NCBI RefSeq assembly: GCF_002159535.1
Contig: NZ_NFIU01000014.1
Coordinates: 1 to 50,103 of the forward strand
DNA length: 50,103 nucleotides
Direction: 5' to 3'
Origin: Olsenella sp. An290
GTDB lineage: Bacteria > Actinomycetota > Coriobacteriia > Coriobacteriales > Atopobiaceae
Part shown: positions 1-8,304 of the stretch, one piece after another
Position numbering within the stretch: position 1 is the stretch's first letter
How the letters are laid out: the number at the start of each line of letters is the position of its first letter
Translations under genes and position numbers: made by a program
The notes under the pieces: generated by a model
The model's input: only the letters and a program-made list of their open reading frames with translations
The model's database searches: none
Told to the model about the DNA's origin: nothing

Positions 1-294
1 TGCATGTTATTTTTCCTCGCGGCCCGCTCTGGTGGCGCAGCCGCCAGGAAACGCGCCGAGTGAGCGCCCGGCTGCGGTGCGCTGCCAGGAAACGCGCCGA
101 GTGCGCGCTCGTCCGGCGTCCCGGGCGCGCACTCGTCAATCTTTCTGTCCGTCCGGACAAAAGTTGCGCCCACTGCGCGCAGGGCAGCGCGCACTCGGCG
201 CGTTTCCTGGCAGCGCACCGCAGCCGGGCGCTCACTCGGCGCGTTTCCTGGCGGCTGCGCCACCAGAGCGGGCCGCGAGGAAAAATAACATGCA
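1..294. repeat. Long palindrome with 109-bp perfect arms
   Basis: Positions 1-109 and 186-294 are exact reverse complements around a 76-nt centre (110-185). The arm may continue beyond the window start, because the match is still perfect at base 1. Each arm holds the motif CCAGGAAACGCGCCGAGTG twice (45-63 and 85-103 on the left), and the centre holds further copies in both orientations. No open reading frame with recognisable content lies here. The stretch 295-416, up to the stop of the pseudouridine synthase gene, shows nothing else recognisable. Confidence 0.9.
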
Positions 295-416
295 CAAATC
301 GAGCTCGCAGGCCGATTATTTCAGGTTCGGACCAAGATTTGTATGCTGCCGCACGCATGCCGCCAGTTGCGCGCCATGCCCGGCGACGCCGGCCTACCCC
401 ACCCGGCGCGAGGCGC

Positions 417-1133
417 TCACACCCCGAGCGGGCGCGCGGGCCAGAGGCGCTGCGGCCACGGCGTCTCGAGCGCGAGGCGCGCGCCGGTCACGGGATGGTC
501 GACCCCCTCTCGCCAGGCGTGCAGCAGAAGCCCCGCGGTACTTCTCGCCCCGCCGTAGAGGGCGTCGCCAACGATCGGGAACCCAAGCGAGGCCAGGTGC
601 ACGCGAATCTGGTGGCGCCGCCCGGTGATGAGCCCCACCAGCAGCAGCGAGCGACCGCCCTCTCGGGCAAGGCAGCGAACGCGGGTCTGGGCCGGCTTTC
701 CCTGCCCTGGCCGGCAGGCGCGCATCCGGCGGGCGTCGTGGCGGTCGCGGCCGATCGGGACGTCGATGGTGCGCTCGCCGGACGGAAAGGAGCCCCGCAC
801 GACGGCGAGGTAGGCCTTCTCCATCCCGTGTCCCGCGACCTGCGCGTCGAGCGCCGGCTGCGTGGCTCGGTCCAGCGAGAAGAGCACGAGCCCGGTGGTC
901 TCCACGTCAAGGCGCTGCACCGCCTGCGGCCGCACGGCCCCGCGCCCCTCGGAGGCAAGGTGGGCCGCCACGGCATCCGTGAGCGTGGGCGCTCCCGTCC
1001 CGTCCCCATGGACAAGCATGCCCGCGGGCTTGTTCGCGGCGAGAAGGACCTCGTCCTCAAAGACCACGAGCCCCGCAGCGTCCGACCGACCTCTCGCTCC
1101 CACGCCCGACCTCCCCGCGCGACGCCCTCCCAT
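417..1133 (-). CDS. RluA/RluD-family pseudouridine synthase
   Basis: About 238 residues. It belongs to the family that isomerises uridine to pseudouridine in rRNA or tRNA. The core is recognisable: NKPAGMLVHGDG near residues 34-45, the catalytic-loop motif QRLDVETTGL with Asp76, and TGRRHQIRVHL plus GDALYGG further on. There is no N-terminal S4 domain, so this is the short type. Most relatives have His-Arg-Leu-Asp at the catalytic loop; here the first residue is Gln (Q73). The Met at 1133 is chosen because homology begins shortly after it; the frame stays open upstream through Arg-rich, repeat-derived sequence. The gene stands alone between the two repeat elements at 1-294 and 1246-1345. Which RNA position is modified cannot be told from the sequence. 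Confidence 0.85.
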   Translation of the reverse strand: MGGRRAGRSGVGARGRSDAAGLVVFEDEVLLAANKPAGMLVHGDGTGAPTLTDAVAAHLASEGRGAVRPQAVQRLDVETTGLVLFSLDRATQPALDAQVAGHGMEKAYLAVVRGSFPSGERTIDVPIGRDRHDARRMRACRPGQGKPAQTRVRCLAREGGRSLLLVGLITGRRHQIRVHLASLGFPIVGDALYGGARSTAGLLLHAWREGVDHPVTGARLALETPWPQRLWPARPLGV

Positions 1134-1245
1134 ACGAGAAAAGCGTAGCCCAAACGCCGACGCCCCGAGTCTGGAACCGCGGGCCGTCCGGACCTGGGGC
1201 CGCGGGCCCTTGGGGGGAGCGGAGGGACGGCGGGTGTGATGCCGC

Positions 1246-1345
1246 CGCCAGAAATTGCGCCCGGTGCGCGCCGGACGAGCGCGCCGGGCGCGCACCCGTC
1301 AATTCTTCTGTCCGCTCGGACACAAGTCGCGCCGGGTGCGCGCGA
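1246..1345. repeat. Second copy of the alternating-motif repeat
   Basis: This element is closely similar to the centre of the palindrome at 1-294. Shared blocks are CCAGAAATTGCGCC versus CCAGGAAACGCGCC, GGGCGCGCAC, CGTCAAT..TTCTGTCCG, and CGGACA.AAGT.GCGCC. Within it the motif AARYTGCGCCSGGTGCGCGC occurs forward (about 1252-1271), inverted (about 1286-1306) and forward again (about 1325-1343). The rest of the gap 1134-1589 shows no gene and no confident promoter; an ATACGCT-like hexamer near 1528 is the only -10 candidate. Confidence 0.8.
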
Positions 1346-1589
1346 GCTGACGTACACCGGGCGTGATTTTCCGCACGCCAAAACCGCGCCCCGCGCTCCG
1401 CGCCAAAACCGCACCCCGCGCCACCCGCTGCGTGACAGTATCGTAAGCTCTGCCGCTCACCTGCCGTTTTGTCCCCTTCGGAACCGCGTGGGCCGCCGCG
1501 ACCGTAGCACGCCCGCACCCGTTTGGGATACGCTCGCCGTGTCGGCCGAGCGGGCCGGCCGCCAGGACGTCACGACCATCGGAGGCATC

Positions 1590-3158
1590 ATGCCCAGAAA
1601 AGACGAGAGGGTGCCCCGCGCGGACGCGACGGCCCCCGCGACCGACCCCTCCCCCGCCGAGCCCTCGACCAAGCCCCCAACCAAGCCCTCGGCCGAGCCC
1701 CTCGCCGTGATCGGGCCGGACGGCACGCCCGCGTCCGCAGGCGACGCCCCCGAGACGGAGGAGGACGTCGAGGCGCGGCTTGCCTACGAGTCCCTCATGC
1801 GCCACCGCAAGGCCCGTCGCCGCAAGAAGATCGTCGCCGGAGCCGTGGTGGGCGGCATCGCCCTCGTCGCGGCCATCGCCTGGGGCGTGATCGGGGGCCA
1901 GTCCTCGCAGGCACCCGACGCGGCCCCCCTCCAGACCATCCCCGTCACGCGCGGAGAGTTCTCCGAGTCCGTTCAGGCCACGGGCGCCGCGCAGCCCCTC
2001 TCCTCGGTGATCGTGACCCCGGAGGTCGACGGGATCATCGAGACCGTCAACGTTGCCGAGGGCTCGACGGTCAACGAGGGCGACGTGCTTCTCACCATCC
2101 GCAACGACGAGCTCGACCGCGCCGTCCGCTCGGCTCAGATCGACGTGCAGAGCGCCGAGGCGGCCGTTGCGCAGTCGCAGGAGGCCTACAACGCGACGTG
2201 GCGCGCCTGGAACGCCGGCGTCACCGAGCCGGAGGGCGAGGCCACCACCAAGGCCATGGTCCAGCAGGCCCAGGCCGACCTCGACGGCAAGAAGCTCCAG
2301 CTCGAGAGCGCGCGCGAGGCGCTCGACACGGCCACCTCCAACGCCGCCAAGCGCACCGTGAAGGCCCCCACGTCAGGCTCGGTGGTGGTCATGAACGCGG
2401 TGAGCGGCGCGGCGCTCGGGGCCGGGGCGTCCGGGGGCGGCGCGAACGCCGGGACCACGAGCGGCTCGGGCGGCCCGCTCGTGCAGATTGCCGACCTCTC
2501 CCAGATGACCGTCAAGGTGCAGGTCAACGAGGTCGACATCTCGCGGGTGTCCGTGGGCCAGGCCGCGCGCGTGACCTTCTCGGCACTGCCCGGCGTCATG
2601 CTCGACGCGCAGGTGACGCGCATCTCCACCGTCTCGACCATGGGCGACGGCATGACCGGCGCCTACGGCGTCGTGACCTATGACGTGGAGCTCCTCATCC
2701 CCGAGCCCGTCCCCGAGCTCAAGCCCGGCATGACCGCGAGCGTGGAGATCATGCAGCAGTACGTCCCCGACGCGCTCACCGTGCCCTCCTCCGCCCTCAT
2801 GACCGACGACGGGACGAACTACTACGTCTACGTGATGGTCGACCCCGCGACCGAGGCGCTCGAGCGCCGCGACGTGACCGTTCCCGCCCAGAGCGAGACC
2901 AGCGCGGTCGTGGAGGGCAACGTGACCGAGGGCGACCTCGTGGTGCTCGACCCGTTTGCCGTCGACCCCGCCTCCGTCGCGGGCGGAGACCCGGCGGCCG
3001 CAGGGGAGCCCGCCTCGCCTGAGGGCGAGGGGACCGCGGACGAGAAGAACGACGGCTCGCCCGCGGGCGACGACGGCGCGGCCGACGCGACGGGCGACGC
3101 CGAGCCCGCCACGGGAGACGGCGCGACGCCGGCCGGCGCATCGGCGGACCAGTCATGA
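1590..3158 (+). CDS. HlyD/MacA-type membrane fusion protein of an ABC exporter
   Basis: About 522 residues. This is a periplasmic-adaptor-like protein of the MacA/YknX type, which works with a MacB-like ATPase and permease to export peptides, antibiotics or lipids. Residues 1-75 are a charged Pro/Ala-rich cytoplasmic segment. Residues 81-101 are a single membrane anchor. The biotinyl-lipoyl half motifs and a short coiled-coil hairpin follow (VTPEVDGIIETVNVAEGS, then KRTVKAPTSGSVV), then a beta-barrel region. The last 60 residues are Ala/Gly/Glu-rich. The ATG at 1590 has GGAGG six bases upstream; the frame is open further upstream but without homology. The stop overlaps the next start as ATGA. 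The substrate is unknown. Confidence 0.85.
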   Translation: MPRKDERVPRADATAPATDPSPAEPSTKPPTKPSAEPLAVIGPDGTPASAGDAPETEEDVEARLAYESLMRHRKARRRKKIVAGAVVGGIALVAAIAWGVIGGQSSQAPDAAPLQTIPVTRGEFSESVQATGAAQPLSSVIVTPEVDGIIETVNVAEGSTVNEGDVLLTIRNDELDRAVRSAQIDVQSAEAAVAQSQEAYNATWRAWNAGVTEPEGEATTKAMVQQAQADLDGKKLQLESAREALDTATSNAAKRTVKAPTSGSVVVMNAVSGAALGAGASGGGANAGTTSGSGGPLVQIADLSQMTVKVQVNEVDISRVSVGQAARVTFSALPGVMLDAQVTRISTVSTMGDGMTGAYGVVTYDVELLIPEPVPELKPGMTASVEIMQQYVPDALTVPSSALMTDDGTNYYVYVMVDPATEALERRDVTVPAQSETSAVVEGNVTEGDLVVLDPFAVDPASVAGGDPAAAGEPASPEGEGTADEKNDGSPAGDDGAADATGDAEPATGDGATPAGASADQS

Positions 3159-3970
3159 CGCCGGCCATCGACGTCCGGGGCGTCTGGCGCATCTACGAGA
3201 CCGCGGCGGGCTACACCCCGGCCCTGCGCGGCGTCTCGCTCACCGTGGCGCGCGGGGAGTTCCTCGCCATCATGGGCCCCTCGGGCTCGGGCAAGTCCAC
3301 GCTCATGAACATCCTGGGCTGCCTCGACCGCCCCACCACGGGCTCCTATCGGCTCGAGGGCATCGAGGTCTCCGACCTCTCCGAGGACGACCTCGCGCAC
3401 GTGCGCTCCTCGCGCCTGGGGTTCGTGTTCCAGTCGTTCAACCTGCTGCCACGGGCCACCGTCCTGCGCAACGTGATGCTGCCGCTCGTCTACTCGGACC
3501 TCCCCCCGCGCGACCGCGAGCTCGCCGCCTGGCGGGCCCTGCGCTCGGTGGGCCTTCCCGAGGAGCACTACCTCCATCGCTCGAACGAGCTCTCGGGCGG
3601 GCAGATGCAGCGCGTGGCCATTGCCCGCGCGCTCGTCAACGACCCGACGATCATCTTTGCCGACGAGCCCACGGGCAACCTCGACACCGCGACGGGAGAG
3701 ATGGTCATGCGCACGTTCCAGCGGATGCAGCGGCGCGGGAAGACCATCGTCCTCATCACGCACGACCCGGAGGTCGCCGAGTGGGCCGACCGCACCGTGC
3801 ACATCCGCGACGGCAGGCTCTTCTCGGACGAGGAGGAGCGCTCCTACCTCGCCGGGCTCGCGCGGGCGGAGGCCGCTGACGGCCCCTCCCGGGAGGGAGC
3901 GGGGGCCTCGTCCTTCTCGCCCGACCCTGCGCAGAGACGCACGAAGATCTTGGGGGTGCCCTGTCTATGA
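3155..3970 (+). CDS. MacB/LolD-type ABC transporter ATP-binding protein
   Basis: About 271 residues. It is the ATPase subunit that powers the exporter formed with its two neighbours. Walker A is GPSGSGKST at residues 41-49, the Q-loop is VFQSFN at 91-96, the signature is LSGGQ at 146-150, Walker B is IIFADE at 166-171, and the switch histidine is H203. The sequence is closest in style to the LolD/MacB/YknY group (MNILGCLDRPTTG). About 40 residues after the D-loop and H-loop region are extra and low in complexity. The start overlaps the adaptor stop and the stop overlaps the permease start, both as ATGA, so translation of all three genes is probably coupled. Confidence 0.92.
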   Translation: MTPAIDVRGVWRIYETAAGYTPALRGVSLTVARGEFLAIMGPSGSGKSTLMNILGCLDRPTTGSYRLEGIEVSDLSEDDLAHVRSSRLGFVFQSFNLLPRATVLRNVMLPLVYSDLPPRDRELAAWRALRSVGLPEEHYLHRSNELSGGQMQRVAIARALVNDPTIIFADEPTGNLDTATGEMVMRTFQRMQRRGKTIVLITHDPEVAEWADRTVHIRDGRLFSDEEERSYLAGLARAEAADGPSREGAGASSFSPDPAQRRTKILGVPCL

Positions 3971-5220
3971 GAGTTCGCGACCTCGCCTACGAGACCTCGA
4001 CCGCCCTGCTTGCCAACCGGGCGCGCACCCTGCTCACCGTCCTGGGCATCGTCATCGGCATCGCCGCGGTGATTGCCATGACCTCCCTCATCGACGGCGT
4101 GAAGGCGCAGCTCGTGGGGCAGCTCGGCCTCAACATGTCCCGGACCGTGAGCATCACGTGCTGGCCGCCGGGCAACCAGCCGCTCGACCTCGACGACATC
4201 GAGGAGATCGGGGGCGCGCTCGCCTCCGACTACGACTTCGTGACCGGCTTCACCTACGCCAGCGGCAAGGCCACGAGCTCCACGGCCGAGATCGAGTACC
4301 TGAGCATCACCGCCTGTCGCCCGGAGTACTTCGAGGCGATGGGGCTCAAGGCCGCGAGCGGACGGCTCTTCTCGGCGGAGGAAGAGGAGGAGGGCTCCAT
4401 GGTCGTGGTCCTGGGAGGGTCCTCGGTGCAGAACCTCTTTGGGTCCCCCGACGCCGACTGCGTGGGACAGACCGTGCGCATTGGCTCGAGCCAGTACACC
4501 GTCATCGGCACGGTGGAGTCCAGCTCCCCCTACCAGGGCGACGTCGCCTACATGCCCGCCTCGACCGCGCAGACGCGCCTCATCGGGCAGCAGGGCAGCC
4601 AGTCGTGGTCCATTCTCGGCTTTGCGCGGGAGGGCTCGGACATGTACGCCGTGGCCACGCGGACCGAGGACTACCTCTACGAGCGCTTTGACATCCCCCG
4701 CCCCGACCCCGACCAGACGAGCTTCTCGAGCGACGAGGGCTACGTGAGCGTCCAGACCGCGCAGGCGATGATCGACCAGCTCGACGCCACCACGGCCACC
4801 TTCCGCGTCATGGCGCTCGCCGTGGCGAGCATCTCGCTTCTGGTGGGCGGCATCGGCATCATGAACATGATGCTCACCAACGTGACCGAGCGCATCCGCG
4901 AGATCGGCCTGCGCAAGGCGCTCGGCGCGCGTCGCGGCGACATCACGGGCCAGTTCCTGCTGGAGAGCGTCACGATCTGCGTCGTGGGCGGCGTGCTCGG
5001 CGTGGCCGTGGGCTACGGCGGCGCATGGGCGCTCGCGGCGGTGGCGGGCTCGGCGCTCGGGTCCATGATGGGGGCCGCCGAGAGCATCGTCCCCGTCATC
5101 TCCGCGACCACGGCGGGCGGGGCGGCCGCGATCTGCGTGGGCATCGGCGTGGTCTTTGGGTGGTACCCCGCGCGGCGGGCCGCCCGGATGGATCCCGTCG
5201 AGTCGCTCCGCTACCAGTAG
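3967..5220 (+). CDS. MacB/FtsX-type ABC transporter permease
   Basis: About 417 residues. Architecture is that of a MacB/YknZ permease. One membrane segment lies near residues 20-40 (LLTVLGIVIGIAAVIAM). A large extracytoplasmic domain of about 220 residues follows. Three membrane segments close the protein, the first beginning MALAVASISLLVGGIGIMNMM and followed by the typical cytoplasmic stretch TERIREIGLRKALGARR. The end WYPARRAARMDPVESLRY is characteristic of the family. It is the third and last gene of the exporter operon and is followed by a strong terminator. Confidence 0.92.
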   Translation: MRVRDLAYETSTALLANRARTLLTVLGIVIGIAAVIAMTSLIDGVKAQLVGQLGLNMSRTVSITCWPPGNQPLDLDDIEEIGGALASDYDFVTGFTYASGKATSSTAEIEYLSITACRPEYFEAMGLKAASGRLFSAEEEEEGSMVVVLGGSSVQNLFGSPDADCVGQTVRIGSSQYTVIGTVESSSPYQGDVAYMPASTAQTRLIGQQGSQSWSILGFAREGSDMYAVATRTEDYLYERFDIPRPDPDQTSFSSDEGYVSVQTAQAMIDQLDATTATFRVMALAVASISLLVGGIGIMNMMLTNVTERIREIGLRKALGARRGDITGQFLLESVTICVVGGVLGVAVGYGGAWALAAVAGSALGSMMGAAESIVPVISATTAGGAAAICVGIGVVFGWYPARRAARMDPVESLRYQ

Positions 5221-5242
5221 CGGCGGCCGCCGCGCGGCAGGG

Positions 5243-5277
5243 CGCCCCGGGCGAGGTTCTTCTCGCCCGGGGCGGTT
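5243..5277 (+). terminator. Terminator of the exporter operon
   Basis: A perfect 13-bp stem (5243-5255 with 5262-5274) closes on the six-base loop GTTCTT and is followed by GTTT. The stem starts 22 bases after the permease stop. The T tract is short, so termination is likely but not certain. Confidence 0.7.
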
Positions 5278-5292
5278 TGCGCGGTGCGGCGG

Positions 5293-5590
5293 TAACTCAC
5301 TCGAAGTCACGCTTTGGTGGGTGAAGGCGTGACTTTATGCGAGGTTTCTTCGATAGCTCACTCGAAGTCACGCTCCGGGCGGTGAAAGCGTGACTTTAAG
5401 TGAGGTTGCCTCGGTAACTCGCCGAAAGTCATGCCCTGACAGATGAAAGCGTGAGTTTGAGCGAGGTTGCCCTGGCAGCTCACTCGAAGTCACGCTTTGG
5501 TGGGTGAAGGCGTGAGTTTGAGCGAGGTTTCTTCGGCAGCTCACCGAAAGTCACGCCACGGCAGCAAAAGCGTGACTTTGAGTGAGGCAG
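5293..5590. repeat. Five tandem 61-bp hairpin units
   Basis: The unit start CTCAC/CTCGC recurs at 5296, 5357, 5418, 5479 and 5540, exactly 61 bases apart. Each unit carries AAGTCACGC (or a variant), about 14 bases, then GCGTGACTT or GCGTGAGTT, and closes with a GYGAGG that mirrors the opening CTCAC. Every unit can therefore fold into its own hairpin. Units differ by scattered substitutions (TTTGGTGGG, TCCGGGCGG, CCTGACAGA, TTTGGTGGG, CACGGCAGC in the loops); units 1 and 4 are nearly identical in the loop. No ORF with plausible content crosses the array. The remainder of the gap 5221-5663 holds only the terminator. Confidence 0.92.
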
Positions 5591-5663
5591 CAGCCGCGCA
5601 GCACAAAAAGGGCGCAGGCGAGAAGAGCCTCGGCCCGCGCCCCAGGCGCTGCAGAAGATGACC

Positions 5664-7184
5664 CTAGCGGCGCGTGTGCCGGCCAGATGCGGCGTGCCGG
5701 CCGGATGCGGCGTGCCGGCCGGGCGCGCCGTGGCGCCGCGGCGCGCCGGGGGTCTCGAGCCGCTGGCCGCCCGCGCCGGGGGCGACCCGGCGGCGCTGCC
5801 CGACGGCGATCTCGTAGCGGCCGCGCCTGCGACGGCGGCTCGAGGAGCTCGCGGCGAGCCCCACTGTCACGAGCACCGCCGCCACGATGACGACCACGAT
5901 GATCGCGTGCACGGGGTCGGAGAGCCACCAGAGCACGAAGTCGGGGACGGAGAGCTCCATCGCAGAGGCGGCCTGGACGCCCACGGTCCCGAGCGAGCGC
6001 TCGCCCAGGGAGACCGTCACGTCGCCGAAGGACTGCCCCTGCTCGATGGGCGCCTGGACGGAGCCCTCGACGGGCGCGCTCACCGTGAGGTCCTCGAGCG
6101 TGGTCCCGCGCGGCACCGTCGCCGTGATGGAGCCCGCAGAGACGGCCGCGACCTCGTCGCCCGTGCTCGAGAGCTCCACGTCCACCGTGGCGAGCGCGTC
6201 CCCGGGGGCCACGATCTCGCCGGTCTGCCAGGCGCCGAAGCCCCACTCCAGAAGGTCGCGCATGTCGTAGAAGTTCTCGGTCACGCCGTGGGCGTCGAGC
6301 ACGTTGGACGCCCCGAGCACCACGCCGACGAGGTTCATCCCGTCGCGCGAGGCGGCGGTGATGAGGCACTTTCCGGCGTCGTCGGTGTAGCCGGTCTTGC
6401 TCGCCACGATGGCGTCGCCCATGAAGACGGGGCTGTCCTCCTCGGAGAGGAAGTCCGTCGTCGTGAGGGTGCGCGCGGGGTTTTGCTCCGTGGCCGGGAG
6501 GTCCCAGGTGGCGCTGCCCGCGATCTTGGAAAACTCGGGCTGCGCGAGGGCGGCGTCGAAGATCTTCACGAGGTCGCGCGCCGTGGTGTAGTGGTTGTCG
6601 TCGTGCAGGCCGCAGGGGTTCACGAAGTGCGTGCCCGTGCAGCCGAGCTCCTCGGCACGCTCGTTCATGAGCTCCACGAACGAGGCCACGTCGCCGCCCA
6701 CCGCGCGGGCGAGCACGTAGGCCGCGTCGTTGCCGGAGGGGATGAGCAGGCACGCCAGAAGGTCGCGGACCGTGAGTGTCTCCCCCGCCCTGAGGCCCGC
6801 GGTGGAGCTGTCGGGCGTGAGGTAGTCGAAGTCGGACTCCTGGGTCGTGACGCTGTCGTCAAGGTCCGCGTGCTCAAGCACCACGAGCGCGGTCATGACC
6901 TTGGTGATGGAGGCGGGATAGCGCCGCGCGTCGGCGTCCTTCTCGTAGAGGACCGTGCCGGTGTCGCGGTCCTGGAGCAGCGCGACCGGGGACGACACCT
7001 GCGGCGCACGGTCCGCAGAGAGCGTTGCGTCGTCGGCCAGGGCGCGCGCGGGAAGTGCGGAGAGGCCCGCCACGGCACCAAGCGAGAGGGTCAGCGCGCA
7101 GGCGAGGGCGGCCAGGAGGGGCCAGGGCCTGCGCGGGGAGCGGGGGTCGTTCATGGGCCTGCGCGGGGAGCGGGGGTCGTTCAT
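5664..7184 (-). CDS. D-alanyl-D-alanine carboxypeptidase (peptidase S11, PBP5-like)
   Basis: About 506 residues. It trims the terminal D-Ala of peptidoglycan stem peptides outside the cell. The three active-site motifs are present: SITK at 92-95 (catalytic Ser92), SGN at 150-152 and KTG at 263-265. An N-terminal signal-like segment lies at residues 21-50 (ending ALPARALA), a C-terminal PBP5-type beta domain follows the catalytic domain, and a membrane helix at about 425-445 anchors it. An Arg-rich cytoplasmic tail ends in short repeats such as GRHAASGRH. The first 30 bases of the gene are exactly duplicated in tandem, so Met1 and Met11 are both possible starts (7184 and 7154). It follows uppP by 8 bases and is probably co-transcribed with it. 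Confidence 0.92.
   Translation of the reverse strand: MNDPRSPRRPMNDPRSPRRPWPLLAALACALTLSLGAVAGLSALPARALADDATLSADRAPQVSSPVALLQDRDTGTVLYEKDADARRYPASITKVMTALVVLEHADLDDSVTTQESDFDYLTPDSSTAGLRAGETLTVRDLLACLLIPSGNDAAYVLARAVGGDVASFVELMNERAEELGCTGTHFVNPCGLHDDNHYTTARDLVKIFDAALAQPEFSKIAGSATWDLPATEQNPARTLTTTDFLSEEDSPVFMGDAIVASKTGYTDDAGKCLITAASRDGMNLVGVVLGASNVLDAHGVTENFYDMRDLLEWGFGAWQTGEIVAPGDALATVDVELSSTGDEVAAVSAGSITATVPRGTTLEDLTVSAPVEGSVQAPIEQGQSFGDVTVSLGERSLGTVGVQAASAMELSVPDFVLWWLSDPVHAIIVVVIVAAVLVTVGLAASSSSRRRRRGRYEIAVGQRRRVAPGAGGQRLETPGAPRRHGAPGRHAASGRHAASGRHTRR
7125..7184 (-). repeat. 30-bp tandem duplication over the carboxypeptidase start
   Basis: 7125-7154 and 7155-7184 are identical 30-mers. 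On the coding strand each encodes MNDPRSPRRP, so the protein begins with this decapeptide twice and has two in-frame ATG codons 30 bases apart. The length is a multiple of three, so gain or loss of a copy keeps the frame. Confidence 0.93.
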
Positions 7185-7192
7185 GTCAGCTC

Positions 7193-8119
7193 CTATCCAA
7201 CGAGCGCGAACCAGGCGATCACCGCGACGCCCAGCACGATGCGGTACCAGCCAAAGGGCTTGAAGTCGTGGCGGCGCACAAAGCCCATGAGGAAGCGAAT
7301 CGCCGCGATGGAGACGAGAAACGCCACCACGCAGCCGGTGAGCAGGATGGAGAGCTCGCTGGGCGAGAAGCCGTTTCCGGCGAGGAGGTACTTGCCCAGG
7401 CGCAGGGCGCTCGCGCCAAACATCACGGGAATGGCCAGGAAGAACGTGAACTCGGCGACGGCGGTGCGCGAGCAGCCCAGGATGAGGCCGCCGATGATGG
7501 TTGAGCCCGAGCGCGAGGTGCCCGGCACGATGGAGAGCACCTGGAACAGGCCGATGCCCATGGCGGTCTTCCAGTCGATGTCGTCGACGCTCTGGATGCG
7601 CGCGTCGGCGTCGGCGAGCGCGGAGGCGCTCATCCCGGCGGGCGCGGCGGCAAGGTGGCGCGGGCCATGGGGGGCGGAGGAGGCCGCGAGCGCGGCGGCG
7701 CGGCGCTCGCGCACGGTCTCGATCACGATGAACGCGACGCCGTAGACGATGAGCGCGGCGGCGATCACGAAGGGGCTCCCGAGGTTGGCCTCCATCCAGT
7801 CGTCGATGGGGATGCCGATGACGGCCGCGGGCAGGCAGGCCACGATGGTCTTGGCCCAGAGCGCCCAGGTCCCCCGGCGCTCCTCGGCGCTCTTGCGGCG
7901 CGAGAAGGGGTTGAGCTTCCCAAAGAAGGCCACGCACACGGCAAGGATCGCGCCGAGCTGGATGACCACGAGGAACATGTTCCAGAAGTCCTCCGACACG
8001 TCGAGCGTCAGGAACTGGTTGAGCAGCAGCATGTGGCCGGTCGACGAGATGGGCAGCCACTCGGTCACGCCCTCGACGACGCCGAAGACGGCGGATTTCA
8101 GGAGCTCGATCAGGTCCAC
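7193..8119 (-). CDS. uppP: Undecaprenyl-diphosphatase UppP (BacA)
   Basis: About 308 residues. This membrane enzyme dephosphorylates undecaprenyl diphosphate to recycle the lipid carrier used in wall synthesis; extra copies give bacitracin resistance in several bacteria. The two family motifs are clear: EGVTEWLPISSTGH at residues 16-29 and PGTSRSGST at 199-207. Multiple membrane helices are evident. An Ala-rich insert at about 140-175 makes it longer than the usual 270 residues. The start is GTG at 8119 with GGGAGGT upstream on the minus strand. Its place directly before a D-Ala carboxypeptidase gives a two-gene peptidoglycan operon. Confidence 0.95.
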   Translation of the reverse strand: MDLIELLKSAVFGVVEGVTEWLPISSTGHMLLLNQFLTLDVSEDFWNMFLVVIQLGAILAVCVAFFGKLNPFSRRKSAEERRGTWALWAKTIVACLPAAVIGIPIDDWMEANLGSPFVIAAALIVYGVAFIVIETVRERRAAALAASSAPHGPRHLAAAPAGMSASALADADARIQSVDDIDWKTAMGIGLFQVLSIVPGTSRSGSTIIGGLILGCSRTAVAEFTFFLAIPVMFGASALRLGKYLLAGNGFSPSELSILLTGCVVAFLVSIAAIRFLMGFVRRHDFKPFGWYRIVLGVAVIAWFALVG

Positions 8120-8304
8120 GGTACCTCCCTAGACTTTGGCAAACCGTCCTATATTGTCGCCTCCCCGCGCCGCCGTCCCCGAGGCGTTGCCGCCGCCACC
8201 GAAAAACTACGCCGTTTGTCGAGAAGAACGAGCCGCTCGTCGGCCTTGGGGGCATAAGTGAGGCAACCCGCAGGAAACCGCCCGCGGAACGGGAAGGAGC
8301 CATC

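Noticed and set aside
1236-1589. Extension of the membrane fusion protein to an upstream ATG
   Set aside because: The extra 118 residues come from the repeat element and have no homology; the ATG at 1590 has a proper ribosome site.
5293-5590. CRISPR array
   Set aside because: Units are adjacent 61-bp repeats without unique spacers between identical repeats, and no cas gene is present.
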